A DNA stretch of 64,000 nt. Origin: Enterobacter sp. C2. Its GTDB lineage: Bacteria; Pseudomonadota; Gammaproteobacteria; Enterobacterales; Enterobacteriaceae. The DNA lies in assembly GCF_019880405.1 (NCBI RefSeq), contig NZ_CP082269.1, positions 2,790,001-2,854,000 on the forward strand, given 5' to 3'. A program made the position numbers and the translations under genes. The notes below the pieces were generated by a model. It was not told where the DNA came from and made no database searches. It was given only the letters and a program-made list of their open reading frames with translations. Position 1 is the first letter of the stretch, and every line of letters begins with the position of its first letter. This document shows positions 29,603 to 39,583 of the stretch, piece by piece.

Positions 29603-30784
29603 ATGCAAACTTCCCCTGCTGACGCAGCCCACAGACCCGTTGATTTCACCTCTGCTGCGTTCCTGATCGTTGCCTTTTTAACCGGTATCGCCGGGGCGTT
29701 ACAGACCCCGACCCTGAGCCTGTTTTTAACTAATGAGGTCCACGCTCGCCCGGCGATGGTGGGCTTCTTCTTCACCGGCAGCGCGGTGATCGGCATCCTG
29801 GTGAGCCAGTTCCTGGCCGGGCGATCCGACCGCAAAGGCAGCCGGAAAAACCTGATCGTTTTTTGCTGCCTGCTCGGCATGCTGGCCTGCGTGCTGTTTG
29901 CCTGGAACCGCAACTACTTTATTCTGCTGTTTATCGGGGTCTTTCTAAGCAGCTTCGGCTCCACCGCCAACCCGCAGATGTTCGCCCTCGCCCGCGAGCA
30001 CGCTGACCAAACCGGCCGGGAAGCGGTAATGTTCAGCTCGATACTGCGCGCTCAGGTGTCACTCGCATGGGTCATCGGCCCACCGCTGGCCTACGCTCTG
30101 GCGATGGGGTTTGGCTTTACCGCCATGTACCTCAGCGCAGGGGTCGCTTTTATCGTCTGCGGCGTGATGGTCTGGCTCTTTCTGCCTACCATGCGCAAAG
30201 AGCCGCGCCTCGCCACCGGCGTGGTAGAAGCGCCGCGAACCAACCGTCGTGACGCTCTGCTGCTGTTTACTATCTGCACCCTGATGTGGGGCACCAACAG
30301 CCTATACATTATCAATATGCCGCTGTTTATCATTGATGAGCTGCACCTGCCGGAGAAGCTTGCTGGGGTGATGATGGGCACCGCCGCCGGGCTGGAGATC
30401 CCAACGATGCTGATTGCAGGCTATTACGCAAAACGCTTCGGTAAACGTTTTCTGATGCGCATTGCGGTAGCGGGTGGCCTGCTGTTCTATATCGGGATGC
30501 TGACGGTGCATACCCCTGCCCTGCTGCTGGCCTTCCAGCTGCTGAACGCCATCTATATCGGCATTCTGGCGGGGATTGGCATGCTCTACTTCCAGGATCT
30601 GATGCCAGGCCAGGCGGGGGCAGCCACCACGCTCTATACCAATACCACGCGCGTAGGCTGGATCATCGCCGGTTCGCTGGCAGGGGTGGTGGCAGAGCTC
30701 TGGAACTACCACGCCGTATTCTGGTTCGCGCTGGTAATGGTGCTGATCGCCGCCGTCTGCCTGGCGCGGATCAAGGACGTTTAG
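29603..30784 (+). CDS. setB: Sugar efflux transporter SetB
   Basis: This 393-residue MFS exporter has the same length as E. coli SetB, twelve membrane helices and the SET-family segments [25 protein letters not shown] and [14 protein letters not shown]. It exports lactose and glucose-type sugars in vitro; a role in chromosome segregation through MreB has been reported in E. coli. It converges on yeiW, whose stop overlaps it by 4 bases. Confidence 0.97.
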   Translation: MQTSPADAAHRPVDFTSAAFLIVAFLTGIAGALQTPTLSLFLTNEVHARPAMVGFFFTGSAVIGILVSQFLAGRSDRKGSRKNLIVFCCLLGMLACVLFAWNRNYFILLFIGVFLSSFGSTANPQMFALAREHADQTGREAVMFSSILRAQVSLAWVIGPPLAYALAMGFGFTAMYLSAGVAFIVCGVMVWLFLPTMRKEPRLATGVVEAPRTNRRDALLLFTICTLMWGTNSLYIINMPLFIIDELHLPEKLAGVMMGTAAGLEIPTMLIAGYYAKRFGKRFLMRIAVAGGLLFYIGMLTVHTPALLLAFQLLNAIYIGILAGIGMLYFQDLMPGQAGAATTLYTNTTRVGWIIAGSLAGVVAELWNYHAVFWFALVMVLIAAVCLARIKDV

Positions 30785-31035
30785 GGCGCCGTTGCCGCTT
30801 CGAGCTGAAGCAGCCAGGTCATCGCCGCGTCGCGGCTGGTAAGGCACATCTCCTGGGACGGCTGCAGGCCGGAGCAGACCTTCGGGCGCAGGGGCGAGCC
30901 AAAGATGTTGCAGAGGTTATCCACTGAGAGCTGAACGCAGCGCGTGTTGGCTGGTTTGCCGTTGGGCATCCCAGGAATAGGACTACTGATTGACGGGGCG
31001 GTACAGCACGCTCCGCAGTCCGGGCGACACTCCAT
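30781..31035 (-). CDS. yeiW: YeiW, small YkgJ-type cysteine cluster protein
   Basis: This 84-residue protein is collinear with E. coli YeiW. The N-terminus [11 protein letters not shown] carries a cysteine cluster, with further cysteines at RCVQL, LCNIF, KVCSG and EMC, suited to bind zinc or an iron-sulfur cluster (YkgJ/UPF0153 family). Start MECRPD is taken over a 21-residue extension. Function unknown. Its 3' end overlaps setB by 4 bases. Confidence 0.92.
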   Translation of the reverse strand: MECRPDCGACCTAPSISSPIPGMPNGKPANTRCVQLSVDNLCNIFGSPLRPKVCSGLQPSQEMCLTSRDAAMTWLLQLEAATAP

Positions 31036-31203
31036 AAACGGCTCTCTTTTAACGAACGATCGCGCAGCAAATGCCGACCTTTTGCCGCACGCTAACACTT
31101 TTTGTAGTCAAGATGCAAAACCTGGCGAAGAGGCTTGCCAACAGCGCCCCTCGCGAGTACTTTGTCGCGATATTTTTTCCACTTTTCCCGCACAGGATCC
31201 ATC

Positions 31204-31776
31204 ATGGCAAGAGCGAACGAAATTAAAAAAGGTATGGTATTGAATTACAACGGCAAGCTGCTGATTGTTAAAAATATCGATATTCAATCCCCCAGCGCCC
31301 GCGGTGCAGCCACCCTCTATAAAATGCGCTTCGCCGACGTCCGTACCGGGATGAAAGTGGAAGAGCGCTTCAAGGGCGATGACATCGTGGATACCGTGAC
31401 CCTGACCCGTCGCTTCGTTGACTTCTCCTACGTGGACGGCAACGAGTACGTCTTTATGGATAAAGAGGATTACACCCCGTATATCTTCACCAAAGAGCAG
31501 ATTGAAGAAGAGCTGCAGTTTATTCCAGAAGGCGGTATGCCGGATATGCAGGTTCTGACGTGGGATGGTCAGCTGCTGGCGCTGGAGCTGCCGCAGACGG
31601 TAGATCTGGAGATTGTGGAAACCGCACCGGGAATTAAAGGCGCATCGGCCAGCTCACGCACCAAGCCGGCGACCCTGAGCACCGGTCTGGTGATCCAGGT
31701 ACCTGAATACCTGACCACCGGCGAGAAGATCCGCATTCATATCGAAGAGAGCCGCTACATGGGCCGTGCGGATTAA
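31204..31776 (+). CDS. efpL: EfpL (YeiP), EF-P-like translation factor
   Basis: This 190-residue EF-P paralog has the same length as E. coli YeiP. It has three beta-barrel domains: KOW-like N-terminal (about 1-65), OB (about 66-125) and C-terminal OB (about 130-190). It relieves ribosome stalling at proline-rich and other motifs. The loop that in EF-P bears the modified lysine is here [13 protein letters not shown], with Arg in the tip, as in EfpL. ATG 31204 is chosen over an upstream in-frame start (31135). Confidence 0.97.
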   Translation: MARANEIKKGMVLNYNGKLLIVKNIDIQSPSARGAATLYKMRFADVRTGMKVEERFKGDDIVDTVTLTRRFVDFSYVDGNEYVFMDKEDYTPYIFTKEQIEEELQFIPEGGMPDMQVLTWDGQLLALELPQTVDLEIVETAPGIKGASASSRTKPATLSTGLVIQVPEYLTTGEKIRIHIEESRYMGRAD

Positions 31777-31797
31777 AGCTCCATAAGCATTATAAAA

Positions 31798-31828
31798 GCC
31801 GGGTAGCGCTACGCTTACCCGGCCTACG
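31798..31828 (+). repeat. REP element between efpL and uxuA
   Basis: CCGGGTAGCGCTACGCTTAC CCGG, followed by CCTACG, is a typical enterobacterial REP palindrome. It lies between convergent genes where it may also protect transcript ends. A sister copy lies at 25376-25403. Confidence 0.8.
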
Positions 31829-31834
31829 TCAGAC

Positions 31835-33025
31835 TTATAATAAATCGCGGAACATCACCTGCTTCAGCGCCAGCTCTACGCCGCGCACTTCCGCCATGCC
31901 CTTCAGGCGACCAATTGCCGAATAGCCCGGGTTGGTTTTCTTACGCAGATCGTCAAGCATCTGATGACCGTGATCCGGACGGAACGGGATCGGACGCAGG
32001 TCGCCCGCCTGTTTGCGGCGCTGCTCTTCGGTCAAAATTGCTTTCACTACCGACACCATATCCACGTCGCCCTGCAGATGCGCCGCCTCGTGGAAGGTTT
32101 TTGGGTTCTCTTCCCGACAGGTTGAACGCAGGTGGGTGAAGTGAATGCGATCGCCGAAGGTTTCTACCATCTTCACCAGATCGTTATCGGCGCGGACGCC
32201 ATAGGAGCCGGTGCACATGGTGAAGCCGTTATTAATGCTGTCGACGGTCTCTTTCAGCCACTGCATATCTTCAATGGTAGAAACAATGCGCGGCAGACCG
32301 AGGATCGGGCGCGGCGGATCGTCCGGGTGTACCGCCAGACGCACGCCAGCTTCTTCAGCCACTGGAACAATGGCCCGCAGAAAGACGGCCATGTTTTCCC
32401 GCAGCTGCGCTTTATCGATGCCATTATACTCTGCCAGGCGAGCGCGGAACTGATCGAGGGTGTAGCCCTCTTCCGCTCCCGGCAGGCCGGCAATGATATT
32501 GCGGGTCAGCTTGTCGATCTCCGCCTCGCTGGCGTTATCGAACCAGACTTTAGCCTGGTGCTGCTCCTCGTCGCTGTAGTCCGCTTCCGCACCATTGCGC
32601 TTCAGCACGTGCAGCTCAAAGGCGGCAAAGGCGATCTGATCGAAACGCAGGGCTTTGGAGCCGTCCGGCAGCTCATACTCCAGATCGGTACGCGTCCAGT
32701 CGAGGATCGGCATAAAGTTGTAGCAAACAGTATCGATACCACAGGCCGCCAGGTTACGGATGCTCTGCTGATAGTTGGCAATCCAGGTATCAACCTGACC
32801 GCTATGGGTTTTGATCTCTTCATGCACCGGGATGCTCTCAACCACCGACCAGGTTAACCCTTTTTCGGCCAGCAGCGCCTGGCGCTGTTTGATCTCTTCC
32901 ACCGGCCAGACCTGACCGTTGGGAATATGGTGCAGCGCAGTGACCACGCCCGTTGCGCCTGCCTGACGCACATCATCAAGAGAAACCGGATCGTTCGGAC
33001 CGTACCAACGCCAGGTGTGTTCCAT
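31835..33025 (-). CDS. uxuA: Mannonate dehydratase UxuA
   Basis: This 396-residue enzyme (394 in E. coli) converts D-mannonate to 2-keto-3-deoxygluconate in glucuronate breakdown. The start [16 protein letters not shown] and the segments [25 protein letters not shown] and [10 protein letters not shown] (metal ligands) are typical. In K-12 uxuA sits with uxuB elsewhere; here it is divergent from the fructuronate reductase-like yeiQ, pairing consecutive steps of one pathway. A UxuR-like operator lies just upstream. Confidence 0.97.
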   Translation of the reverse strand: MEHTWRWYGPNDPVSLDDVRQAGATGVVTALHHIPNGQVWPVEEIKQRQALLAEKGLTWSVVESIPVHEEIKTHSGQVDTWIANYQQSIRNLAACGIDTVCYNFMPILDWTRTDLEYELPDGSKALRFDQIAFAAFELHVLKRNGAEADYSDEEQHQAKVWFDNASEAEIDKLTRNIIAGLPGAEEGYTLDQFRARLAEYNGIDKAQLRENMAVFLRAIVPVAEEAGVRLAVHPDDPPRPILGLPRIVSTIEDMQWLKETVDSINNGFTMCTGSYGVRADNDLVKMVETFGDRIHFTHLRSTCREENPKTFHEAAHLQGDVDMVSVVKAILTEEQRRKQAGDLRPIPFRPDHGHQMLDDLRKKTNPGYSAIGRLKGMAEVRGVELALKQVMFRDLL

Positions 33026-33042
33026 CGCCTAACCCTCAAATA

Positions 33043-33060
33043 AAGTTGTTATACCAATAT
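33043..33060 (-). promoter_or_regulatory. UxuR/ExuR-like operator before uxuA
   Basis: AAGTTGTTATACCAATAT matches 15 of 18 positions of the UxuR/ExuR consensus AAATTGGTATACCAATTT, 18 bases before the uxuA start. Control by hexuronate regulators is inferred. Confidence 0.7.
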
Positions 33061-33152
33061 GGCTCATACAGATGACGACTACCATACATGTTTCCCGATT
33101 AGGGTCAATTGATGCCCCTGCTTTGATTGATCCAGCTCACGTTCCGCAGATA

Positions 33153-33170
33153 TTTGAGGCACACCAATTT
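33153..33170 (+). promoter_or_regulatory. Possible second UxuR/ExuR half operator before yeiQ
   Basis: The right half ACCAATTT is perfect but the left half is poor (TTTGAGGC). It lies about 65 bases before yeiQ. Weak on its own; more credible beside the uxuA site. Confidence 0.4.
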
Positions 33171-33234
33171 AATTTGCTGTCATATAACTTTACACTGCAT
33201 CTTGTTAATTATTAGTTAATCAGGTGTGTTGGTC

Positions 33235-34701
33235 ATGAAAAATATTGCCTCAGTTGCCCTCGCGGACAGCGTTCAACGGCCAGGGTACGATCGTCAGGCG
33301 CTGCGCTCGCGTATTGTCCATTTTGGATTTGGCGCTTTTCACCGCGCCCACCAGGCACTGCTAACCGATCGGGTGCTGAACGCCCGGGGCGGCGACTGGG
33401 GGATCTGTGAGATCAGCCTGTTTAGCGGTGACACCTTAATGACCCAGCTCCGTGAGCAGGATCATTTGTTTACCGTGCTGGAGAAAGGTGCAGAAGGCAA
33501 CCAGGCCATTATTGTTGGCGCGGTAAAAGAGTGCCTTAACGCTAAACTCGATTCGCTGGCAGCCATTATTGAGAAATTTTGCGAGCCGCAGGTCGCCATT
33601 GTCTCCCTGACCATCACCGAGAAAGGCTATTGCATCGATCCGGCTACCGGCAAACTGGATACCCGCAACGAGCGCATCATGCACGATCTGCAGAACCCTC
33701 AGGCGCCGCACTCTGCGCCGGGCATTCTGGTTGAAGCCCTCTCCCGCCGCCGTGAGCGAGGCCTGCCGCCCTTTAGCGTTCTCTCCTGCGACAACATTCC
33801 CGACAACGGTCACGTGGTCAAAAACGCCGTGCTGGGGATGGCGCAGCAGCGATCCGCCGAGCTGGCAGAGTGGATTGGCGAGCAGGTGAGCTTCCCGGGC
33901 ACGATGGTCGATCGCATTGTGCCGGCGGCCACCGACGCCTCGCTGGCCGAGATTGCCGAGGTGCTGGGGGTAGAAGATCCCTGCGCCATCAGCTGTGAGC
34001 CGTTTATTCAGTGGGTGATTGAAGATAACTTCGTCGCCGGGCGTCCTGAGTGGGAAGCCGCAGGGGTGCAGATGGTAGACGACGTTCTGCCCTGGGAGCA
34101 GATGAAGCTGCGGATGCTCAACGGCAGCCACTCCTTTTTAGCTTACCTCGGCTACCTGGCTGGCTTTGCCCACATCAACGACTGCATGGCCGACGCGCAT
34201 TTCCGTGCCGCCGCGCGCTGTCTGATGCTGGACGAGCAGGCACCCACGCTGCGCATTACTGGCGTCGATCTCACTGATTATGCCGAGAGCCTGCTGGCGC
34301 GCTTTGCCAACCCGGCGCTGCAGCACCGCACCTGGCAGATTGCAATGGACGGTAGCCAAAAGCTCCCCCAGCGCATGCTGGAGAGTATTCGCCTCCATCT
34401 GGCGCGTGGAACCCCCTGGCCGCTGCTGGCCCTGGGCGTCGCAGGCTGGATGCGCTACGTCAGCGGCGTTGATGACGCGGGCAATGCAATTGATGTGCGC
34501 GATCCGCTGGCGGAGACCTTCCGTGAGAAAGTCGCCCAGAGCAGCGAGCGCGAGCGCGTCGCCGCCCTGCTCTCTCTTAGCGAAATCTTTGGCAGCGACC
34601 TGCCGCAAAACCCGGCTTTTGTCTCCGGCATTGAGGCCGCCTGGCAGCGCATTGCCACCCAGGGCGCGCATCAGGCGGTGATCTCCACGCTACAGAGTTA
34701 A
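33235..34701 (+). CDS. yeiQ: YeiQ, mannitol dehydrogenase/fructuronate reductase family oxidoreductase
   Basis: This 488-residue NAD-dependent dehydrogenase equals E. coli YeiQ in length and is a paralog of UxuB. The Rossmann start RIVHFGFGAFHRAHQA and the catalytic region KLRMLNGSHSFLAYLGYL (Lys, Asn, His) are intact. The family reduces fructuronate to mannonate, the substrate of the neighbouring UxuA, so YeiQ may supply that step here (inference). The start ATG 33235 gives the E. coli length; a GTG at 33226 is possible. Confidence 0.95.
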   Translation: MKNIASVALADSVQRPGYDRQALRSRIVHFGFGAFHRAHQALLTDRVLNARGGDWGICEISLFSGDTLMTQLREQDHLFTVLEKGAEGNQAIIVGAVKECLNAKLDSLAAIIEKFCEPQVAIVSLTITEKGYCIDPATGKLDTRNERIMHDLQNPQAPHSAPGILVEALSRRRERGLPPFSVLSCDNIPDNGHVVKNAVLGMAQQRSAELAEWIGEQVSFPGTMVDRIVPAATDASLAEIAEVLGVEDPCAISCEPFIQWVIEDNFVAGRPEWEAAGVQMVDDVLPWEQMKLRMLNGSHSFLAYLGYLAGFAHINDCMADAHFRAAARCLMLDEQAPTLRITGVDLTDYAESLLARFANPALQHRTWQIAMDGSQKLPQRMLESIRLHLARGTPWPLLALGVAGWMRYVSGVDDAGNAIDVRDPLAETFREKVAQSSERERVAALLSLSEIFGSDLPQNPAFVSGIEAAWQRIATQGAHQAVISTLQS

Positions 34702-34717
34702 CCTTTCCTGCGTTTAC

Positions 34718-34744
34718 CGCGGACGGAAAATGCTGCCGTCCGCG
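34718..34744 (+). terminator. Probable terminator of yeiQ
   Basis: Perfect 9-bp stem CGCGGACGG / CCGTCCGCG with a 9-base loop. The T-rich stretch comes only about 15-20 bases later, so termination may be partial. Confidence 0.55.
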
Positions 34745-34832
34745 TTCACACTTCTCTTTTCACTCTTTTTTCGCCAGGATGATGGGATCGTTTTGACGCC
34801 CTTTATCGGGCGGGACTATTTCTGGAGTGAAT

Positions 34833-35819
34833 GTGACTAAGACCAATTTAATTACCGGCTTCCTGGGCACCGGCAAAACCACCTCTATATTGCATCTGCT
34901 GGCGAATAAGCCGGAGGGTGAAAAGTGGGCCGTGCTGGTCAATGAATTTGGTGAAGTCGGCATTGACGGCGCGCTGATGGCAGAAAGCGGCGCCTTGCTC
35001 AAAGAGATCCCTGGCGGCTGCATGTGCTGCGTCAACGGTCTGCCGATGCAGGTGGGGCTGAATACGCTGCTGCGCCAGGGCAAACCCGATCGCCTGCTGA
35101 TTGAACCCACCGGCCTCGGCCATCCGAAGCAGATCCTTGATATCCTGACAGCTGAAGTGTATGAGCCGTGGATCGATCTGCGCGCCACCCTCAGCCTGCT
35201 TGACCCACGCCAGTTGCTGAATGAAAAAGCGGTCAACAATGAGAACTTCCGCGATCAGCTGGCAGCGGCGGATATCATCGTGGCGAATAAAAGCGATCGC
35301 GCGACCCCTGAGAGCGAAGCGGCGCTGGCCCAGTGGTGGCAGCAGTTCGGCGGCGACCGCCAGCTACTGACAGCTACCCAGGGCGAAATCGACCCGACGC
35401 TGCTGGATCTGCCTCGCCGTAACCGTCGCACGCTGCCCGTCAGCACCGAGCACAGCCACGGCCACGTGGAGAAAAAGGGGTTGGCGGCGCTGAGCCTGCC
35501 CGCCCACCAGCGCTGGCGGCGTAGTCTCAACAGTGGTCAGGGCCATCAGGCCTGCGGGTGGATTTTTGATGCCGAAACGCAGTTTGATACCGTGGGCATT
35601 CTGGAGTGGGCGCGCCTGGCCCCGGTTGGACGGGTTAAAGGTGTGATGCGCATTGCCGAAGGTCTGGTGCGTATCAATCGCCAGGGGGACGATTTCCATA
35701 TCGAGACGCAAAGCATTGCTCCGCCGGACAGCCGCATTGAGCTGATTGCAGAGGGCGATGTGGACTGGAATGCACTTCAGTCCGCTCTGTTGAAGCTTCG
35801 TTTAGCGGATAGCGATTAA
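34833..35819 (+). CDS. yeiR: YeiR, zinc-binding COG0523 GTPase
   Basis: This 328-residue P-loop GTPase of the CobW/COG0523 family matches E. coli YeiR length. Walker A GFLGTGKTT, the metal motif CMCC (GGCMCCVNG), VNEFGEVGIDGAL and NKSD are present, with a CobW C-terminal domain. A His-rich stretch (HSHGH) precedes it. It is thought to act as a zinc chaperone under zinc limitation. GTG 34833 is chosen because GGAG (34824-34827) would overlap the earlier GTG at 34827. Confidence 0.95.
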   Translation: MTKTNLITGFLGTGKTTSILHLLANKPEGEKWAVLVNEFGEVGIDGALMAESGALLKEIPGGCMCCVNGLPMQVGLNTLLRQGKPDRLLIEPTGLGHPKQILDILTAEVYEPWIDLRATLSLLDPRQLLNEKAVNNENFRDQLAAADIIVANKSDRATPESEAALAQWWQQFGGDRQLLTATQGEIDPTLLDLPRRNRRTLPVSTEHSHGHVEKKGLAALSLPAHQRWRRSLNSGQGHQACGWIFDAETQFDTVGILEWARLAPVGRVKGVMRIAEGLVRINRQGDDFHIETQSIAPPDSRIELIAEGDVDWNALQSALLKLRLADSD

Positions 35820-35852
35820 CGTTGCGGCTTTAGAATCTGCCGTGATGGAATA

Positions 35853-36566
35853 ATGAAAAATCGACTACCACTTATATTACTGCTTAACATTGCCGGGCTG
35901 GCCCTGTTCTTATCCTGGTACCTGCCCGCTAATCATGGCGCGTGGTTTACGCTGGACTCTGCGATTTTTCATTTTTTCAACCATCTGCTGGTAGAGAGCC
36001 GTCCCTTTCTGTGGCTGGTAGCCATCACCAATAACCGGGCGTTTGACGCCTGCTCGCTGCTGGCCATGGGCTGCGTCATGCTCGCGTTCTGGCTAAAAGC
36101 CGACAGCGTGGGCCGTCAACGTATTGTGGCTATCGGCCTGACGATGCTGCTGGCAGCGCTGATCGTGAATCAGCTGGCGCAGCACCTCTATCCGGTTAAG
36201 CGCGCCAGCCCTACCCTCTATTTCAGCGATATCTGGCGCGTCAGCGAACTGTTAAACTTCTCGACTAAAGATGCCTCTAAAGACAGTTTCCCGGGCGATC
36301 ACGGCATGATGCTGCTTATTTTTTCGACATTTATGTGGCGCTATTTTGGCATCATAACCTTCATCATTGCCCTGATTATTTTTGTGGTCTTTGCCTTCCC
36401 ACGGGTAATGATTGGCGCGCACTGGTTTAGCGATATCGCGGTTGGCTCCCTCTCGGCGGTACTTATTGGCCTGCCGTGGATCCTGCTTACGTCGTTAAGT
36501 GACAAAGTCATTTCACGCTTTAACCATTACCTGCCTAATAAAAATATACAATTTAATAACATTTAA
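35853..36566 (+). CDS. lpxT: Lipid A 1-diphosphate synthase LpxT
   Basis: This 237-residue inner-membrane PAP2 enzyme (E. coli YeiU/LpxT, same length) transfers phosphate from undecaprenyl diphosphate to lipid A position 1. The three phosphatase motifs appear as KRASP, SFPGDHG and RVMIGAHWFSD, among about six membrane helices. It adds negative charge to lipid A and recycles the undecaprenyl carrier. It follows yeiR by about 30 bases. Confidence 0.95.
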   Translation: MKNRLPLILLLNIAGLALFLSWYLPANHGAWFTLDSAIFHFFNHLLVESRPFLWLVAITNNRAFDACSLLAMGCVMLAFWLKADSVGRQRIVAIGLTMLLAALIVNQLAQHLYPVKRASPTLYFSDIWRVSELLNFSTKDASKDSFPGDHGMMLLIFSTFMWRYFGIITFIIALIIFVVFAFPRVMIGAHWFSDIAVGSLSAVLIGLPWILLTSLSDKVISRFNHYLPNKNIQFNNI

Positions 36567-36981
36567 AAAAATAATATTAACACTCGACATCAGGGATTCA
36601 TTAGGATCCCTGACACAAATTTTTACTTCTCTCCGTAGTTTGTCATCATTTTGTCATTTAATTTTGTTTAAAAATTAGTAAGTTGAATGGTTTTTAAGCG
36701 AAATCGAACACTTTTCACTCAACGCATTTTTTTCACTTTGTCTATCATAATTTCTTATAAAAAATCCTATAAAACTACTCGCAATAGGGGATACGATCGG
36801 GTAATCTCGATGACGTTTCGCCTTACAGAGATAAATATTCCCGCTGTAAATTAATTTGTGCGTTTCTCCACAGATTTGACCAAGAGGAATTGTCTCTCAG
36901 TGCGCAAGTAATTAGTCTCGTCACGTTTGGCATTTTATAACGATTATTTATCGTTAAGGACTTCAAGGGAAAATAAGCAAC
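36567..36981. other. AT-rich intergenic region between lpxT and mepS
   Basis: No gene is seen in 415 bases. A stem TCAGGGAT / ATCCCTGA (36590-36597 and 36606-36613) with a nearby T-run is a probable lpxT terminator. The remainder is the long AT-rich promoter/leader region of mepS, ending in AAGGGAAAATAAG before the ATG. Confidence 0.55.
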
Positions 36982-37548
36982 ATGGTCAAATCTCAACCGT
37001 TCCTGAGATATCTCTGGCGGGCTATCCCCGCGATTGCAGTAGCGGCACTGCTTTCAGCTTGTTCGACAAATACCGCAAAGAATATGCACCCTGAGACGCA
37101 TGTTGTGGGCATGGAAGATGCCTCTTCACTGCAAGCCTCTCAGGATGAATTTGAAAGTATGGTTCGTAATCTCGACGTTAAATCGCGAATTATGGATCAA
37201 TACGCCAGCTGGAAAGGCGTGCGTTACCGTCTTGGCGGTGATACCAAACGTGGTATTGACTGCTCTGGTTTCGTACAGCGCACCTTCCGTGAACAGTTTG
37301 GCTTAGAGCTGCCGCGTTCGACCTACGAACAGCAGGAGATGGGTAAATCGGTTTCACGCACTAGCCTGCGTACCGGCGACCTGGTTCTCTTCCGCGCAGG
37401 CTCTACCGGCCGCCACGTTGGCATCTATATCGGTAACAACCAGTTCGTTCATGCGTCCACCAGCAGCGGTGTGATGATCTCCAACATGGACGAGCCATAC
37501 TGGAAGAAGCGCTACAATGAAGCGCGTCGCGTTTTAGCTCGCAGCTAA
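36982..37548 (+). CDS. mepS: MepS (Spr), murein DD-endopeptidase lipoprotein
   Basis: This 188-residue lipoprotein has the lipobox LLSAC (Cys27) and an NlpC/P60 domain. The catalytic Cys lies in GIDCSGF (Cys94; 68 in the mature protein), with the His in GRHVGIYIG and a second His in FVHASTS. It cuts mDAP-D-Ala cross-links to allow murein growth and is degraded by Prc-NlpI in E. coli. Length equals E. coli. A long AT-rich leader precedes it and a strong terminator follows. Confidence 0.98.
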   Translation: MVKSQPFLRYLWRAIPAIAVAALLSACSTNTAKNMHPETHVVGMEDASSLQASQDEFESMVRNLDVKSRIMDQYASWKGVRYRLGGDTKRGIDCSGFVQRTFREQFGLELPRSTYEQQEMGKSVSRTSLRTGDLVLFRAGSTGRHVGIYIGNNQFVHASTSSGVMISNMDEPYWKKRYNEARRVLARS

Positions 37549-37614
37549 TTAGTACGCGGCAAACTTCTCGGGATCGGTTTTCCCTTGGCCGGTATCGCGA
37601 AAAGATAATAATAG

Positions 37615-37644
37615 AAAGCGTTGCTACGGCAGCGCTTTTTTTTG
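37615..37644 (+). terminator. Terminator of mepS
   Basis: Stem AAAGCGTTGC / GCAGCGCTTT (one G-T pair) closed by a stable TACG (UNCG-class) tetraloop and followed by a run of eight or more T. Confidence 0.93.
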
Positions 37645-37759
37645 CTCTGTTGCCAGGCAAATTCTACCCAGTGTAATAGCGCGTGAATGATATTCACAAT
37701 ATCCTCAAGGTCACCTATCATTCACTGAATCTCAGCGCTCGGTAAAAGGACACTGCCTG

Positions 37760-39568
37760 ATGACGTTTGCGCGCCTCTCTGCTCTGCTGTTGGCCCTGAT
37801 CTGCTTTACCTGCCAGGCACAGACGATTAAAGAGAACTATGCCTTCGCCGTTATTGGCGAACCGAAATATGCTATCGACTTTACCCATTTTGACTATGTG
37901 AATCCCGCGGCCCCCAAAGGCGGCAGCGTTACGCTATCGGTGATTGGCACATTCGATAACTTCAACCGTTTTGCCCTGCGCGGCAATGCTGGCGTGCGCA
38001 CCGAGTCGCTCTATGACTCGCTTTACACCACCTCCGACGATGAACCCGGCAGCTATTATCCGCTGATTGCCGAGGTAGCACGCTATGCCGATGACTATTC
38101 GTGGATGGAGATCGCACTCAATCCCCGCGCTACCTTTCACGACGGTTCGCCCATCACCGCCCGCGACGTCGCCTTTACCTTCCATAAATTTATGACCGAA
38201 GGGGTGCCGCAGTTTCGCCTGATCTACAAGGGCACAACGATGGAAGCCATCGCCCCGCTCACGGTGCGCATCAAGCTTGCGAAGCCGGGCAAAGAGGATA
38301 TGCTCAGCCTGCTCACCCTACCGGTCATGCCGGAGAAGTTCTGGAAAGATCACAAGCTCAGCGATCCGCTTGCTACTCCCCCGCTGGGCAGCGGACCGTA
38401 CCGCATCACCCAGTGGCGCATGGGCCAGTATATCGTTTACAGCCGGGTGAAAGATTACTGGGGCGCTAATCTGCCGGTTAACCGCGGCCGCTGGAATTTC
38501 GATTCGATCCGCTACGACTACTATCTCGACGATAACGTCGCCTTTGAAGCCTTTAAGGCTGGCGCATTCGACATGCGTACCGAGGGCGATGCCAAGAACT
38601 GGGCCACCCGCTACAGCGGCAAAAACTTCAGTAATCATCAGATTATTAAACAAGAGCTGAAAAACGAATCGGCCCAGGATACGCGCTGGCTGGCGTTTAA
38701 TAACCAGCGCCCGCTGTTTAGCGATCGCCGCGTGCGTGAGGCGCTTACGCTCGCCTTTGACTTTGAGTGGATGAACAAGGCGCTGTTTTATAACGCCTAC
38801 AGCCGCACCAACAGCTATTTCCAGAATACCGAGTATGCCGCGCGCGGTTACCCGGATGCGGCAGAGCTTATGCTGCTCGCCCCGATGAAGGCCGACCTGC
38901 CACCGGAGGTATTTACTCAGATCTATCAGCCGCCCGTATCAAAAGGCAATGGCTTCGACCGCGCTAACCTGCTGAAGGCCAGCAAACTGCTGGATGACGC
39001 GGGCTGGGTGCTGAAAAATCAGAAGCGAGTGAACGCTAAAACCGGCAAGCCCTTTAGCTTTGAACTGCTGCTGCCCGCCGGGGCCAATAATCTGTGGGTA
39101 ATGCCGTTTCAGCACAGCTTACAGCGTCTTGGGATCGTCATGAACATTCGCCAGGTGGATAACTCCCAGCTTAATAATCGTCTGCGCAGCCGCGACTTTG
39201 ATATGATGCCGCGCACCGTGCGCGCAACGCCGTGGCCGGGTACTGACCTGCAGATCTCCTGGGGGTCGCAGTACCTTGACTCCACCTATAATACGCCAGG
39301 CGTTAGCAGCCCGGCGATCGACGCCCTGCTGGGACAGATCGTTGCCAACCAGGGGAATAAAGAGAAGCTTGTTCCCCTCGGGCGCGCGCTGGATCGCGTC
39401 CTGACCTGGAACTACTACATGCTGCCGATGTGGTTTATGGCGGCCGATCGCCTTGCGTACTGGGATAAGTTCTCTATGCCCGAGGTGCGCCCGATCTACT
39501 CCCTCGGGTTTGATACCTGGTGGTACGACGTAAATAGAGCGGCAAAACTGCCTGCCGACAGGCGTTAA
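37760..39568 (+). CDS. yejA: YejA, peptide ABC transporter substrate-binding protein
   Basis: This 602-residue periplasmic binding protein of the SBP5 family (604 in E. coli) has a signal peptide (MTFARLSALLLALICFTCQAQ, cleaved near 20). SBP5 marks include WEFALNPRATFHDG-like text (ALNPRATFHDGSPITARDVAF) and DRRVREALTLAFDFEW. YejABEF imports oligopeptides such as microcin C and contributes to resistance to antimicrobial peptides in relatives. First gene of the operon, followed by yejB after 15 bases. Confidence 0.97.
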   Translation: MTFARLSALLLALICFTCQAQTIKENYAFAVIGEPKYAIDFTHFDYVNPAAPKGGSVTLSVIGTFDNFNRFALRGNAGVRTESLYDSLYTTSDDEPGSYYPLIAEVARYADDYSWMEIALNPRATFHDGSPITARDVAFTFHKFMTEGVPQFRLIYKGTTMEAIAPLTVRIKLAKPGKEDMLSLLTLPVMPEKFWKDHKLSDPLATPPLGSGPYRITQWRMGQYIVYSRVKDYWGANLPVNRGRWNFDSIRYDYYLDDNVAFEAFKAGAFDMRTEGDAKNWATRYSGKNFSNHQIIKQELKNESAQDTRWLAFNNQRPLFSDRRVREALTLAFDFEWMNKALFYNAYSRTNSYFQNTEYAARGYPDAAELMLLAPMKADLPPEVFTQIYQPPVSKGNGFDRANLLKASKLLDDAGWVLKNQKRVNAKTGKPFSFELLLPAGANNLWVMPFQHSLQRLGIVMNIRQVDNSQLNNRLRSRDFDMMPRTVRATPWPGTDLQISWGSQYLDSTYNTPGVSSPAIDALLGQIVANQGNKEKLVPLGRALDRVLTWNYYMLPMWFMAADRLAYWDKFSMPEVRPIYSLGFDTWWYDVNRAAKLPADRR

Positions 39569-39583
39569 GGAGTACACAAGACG

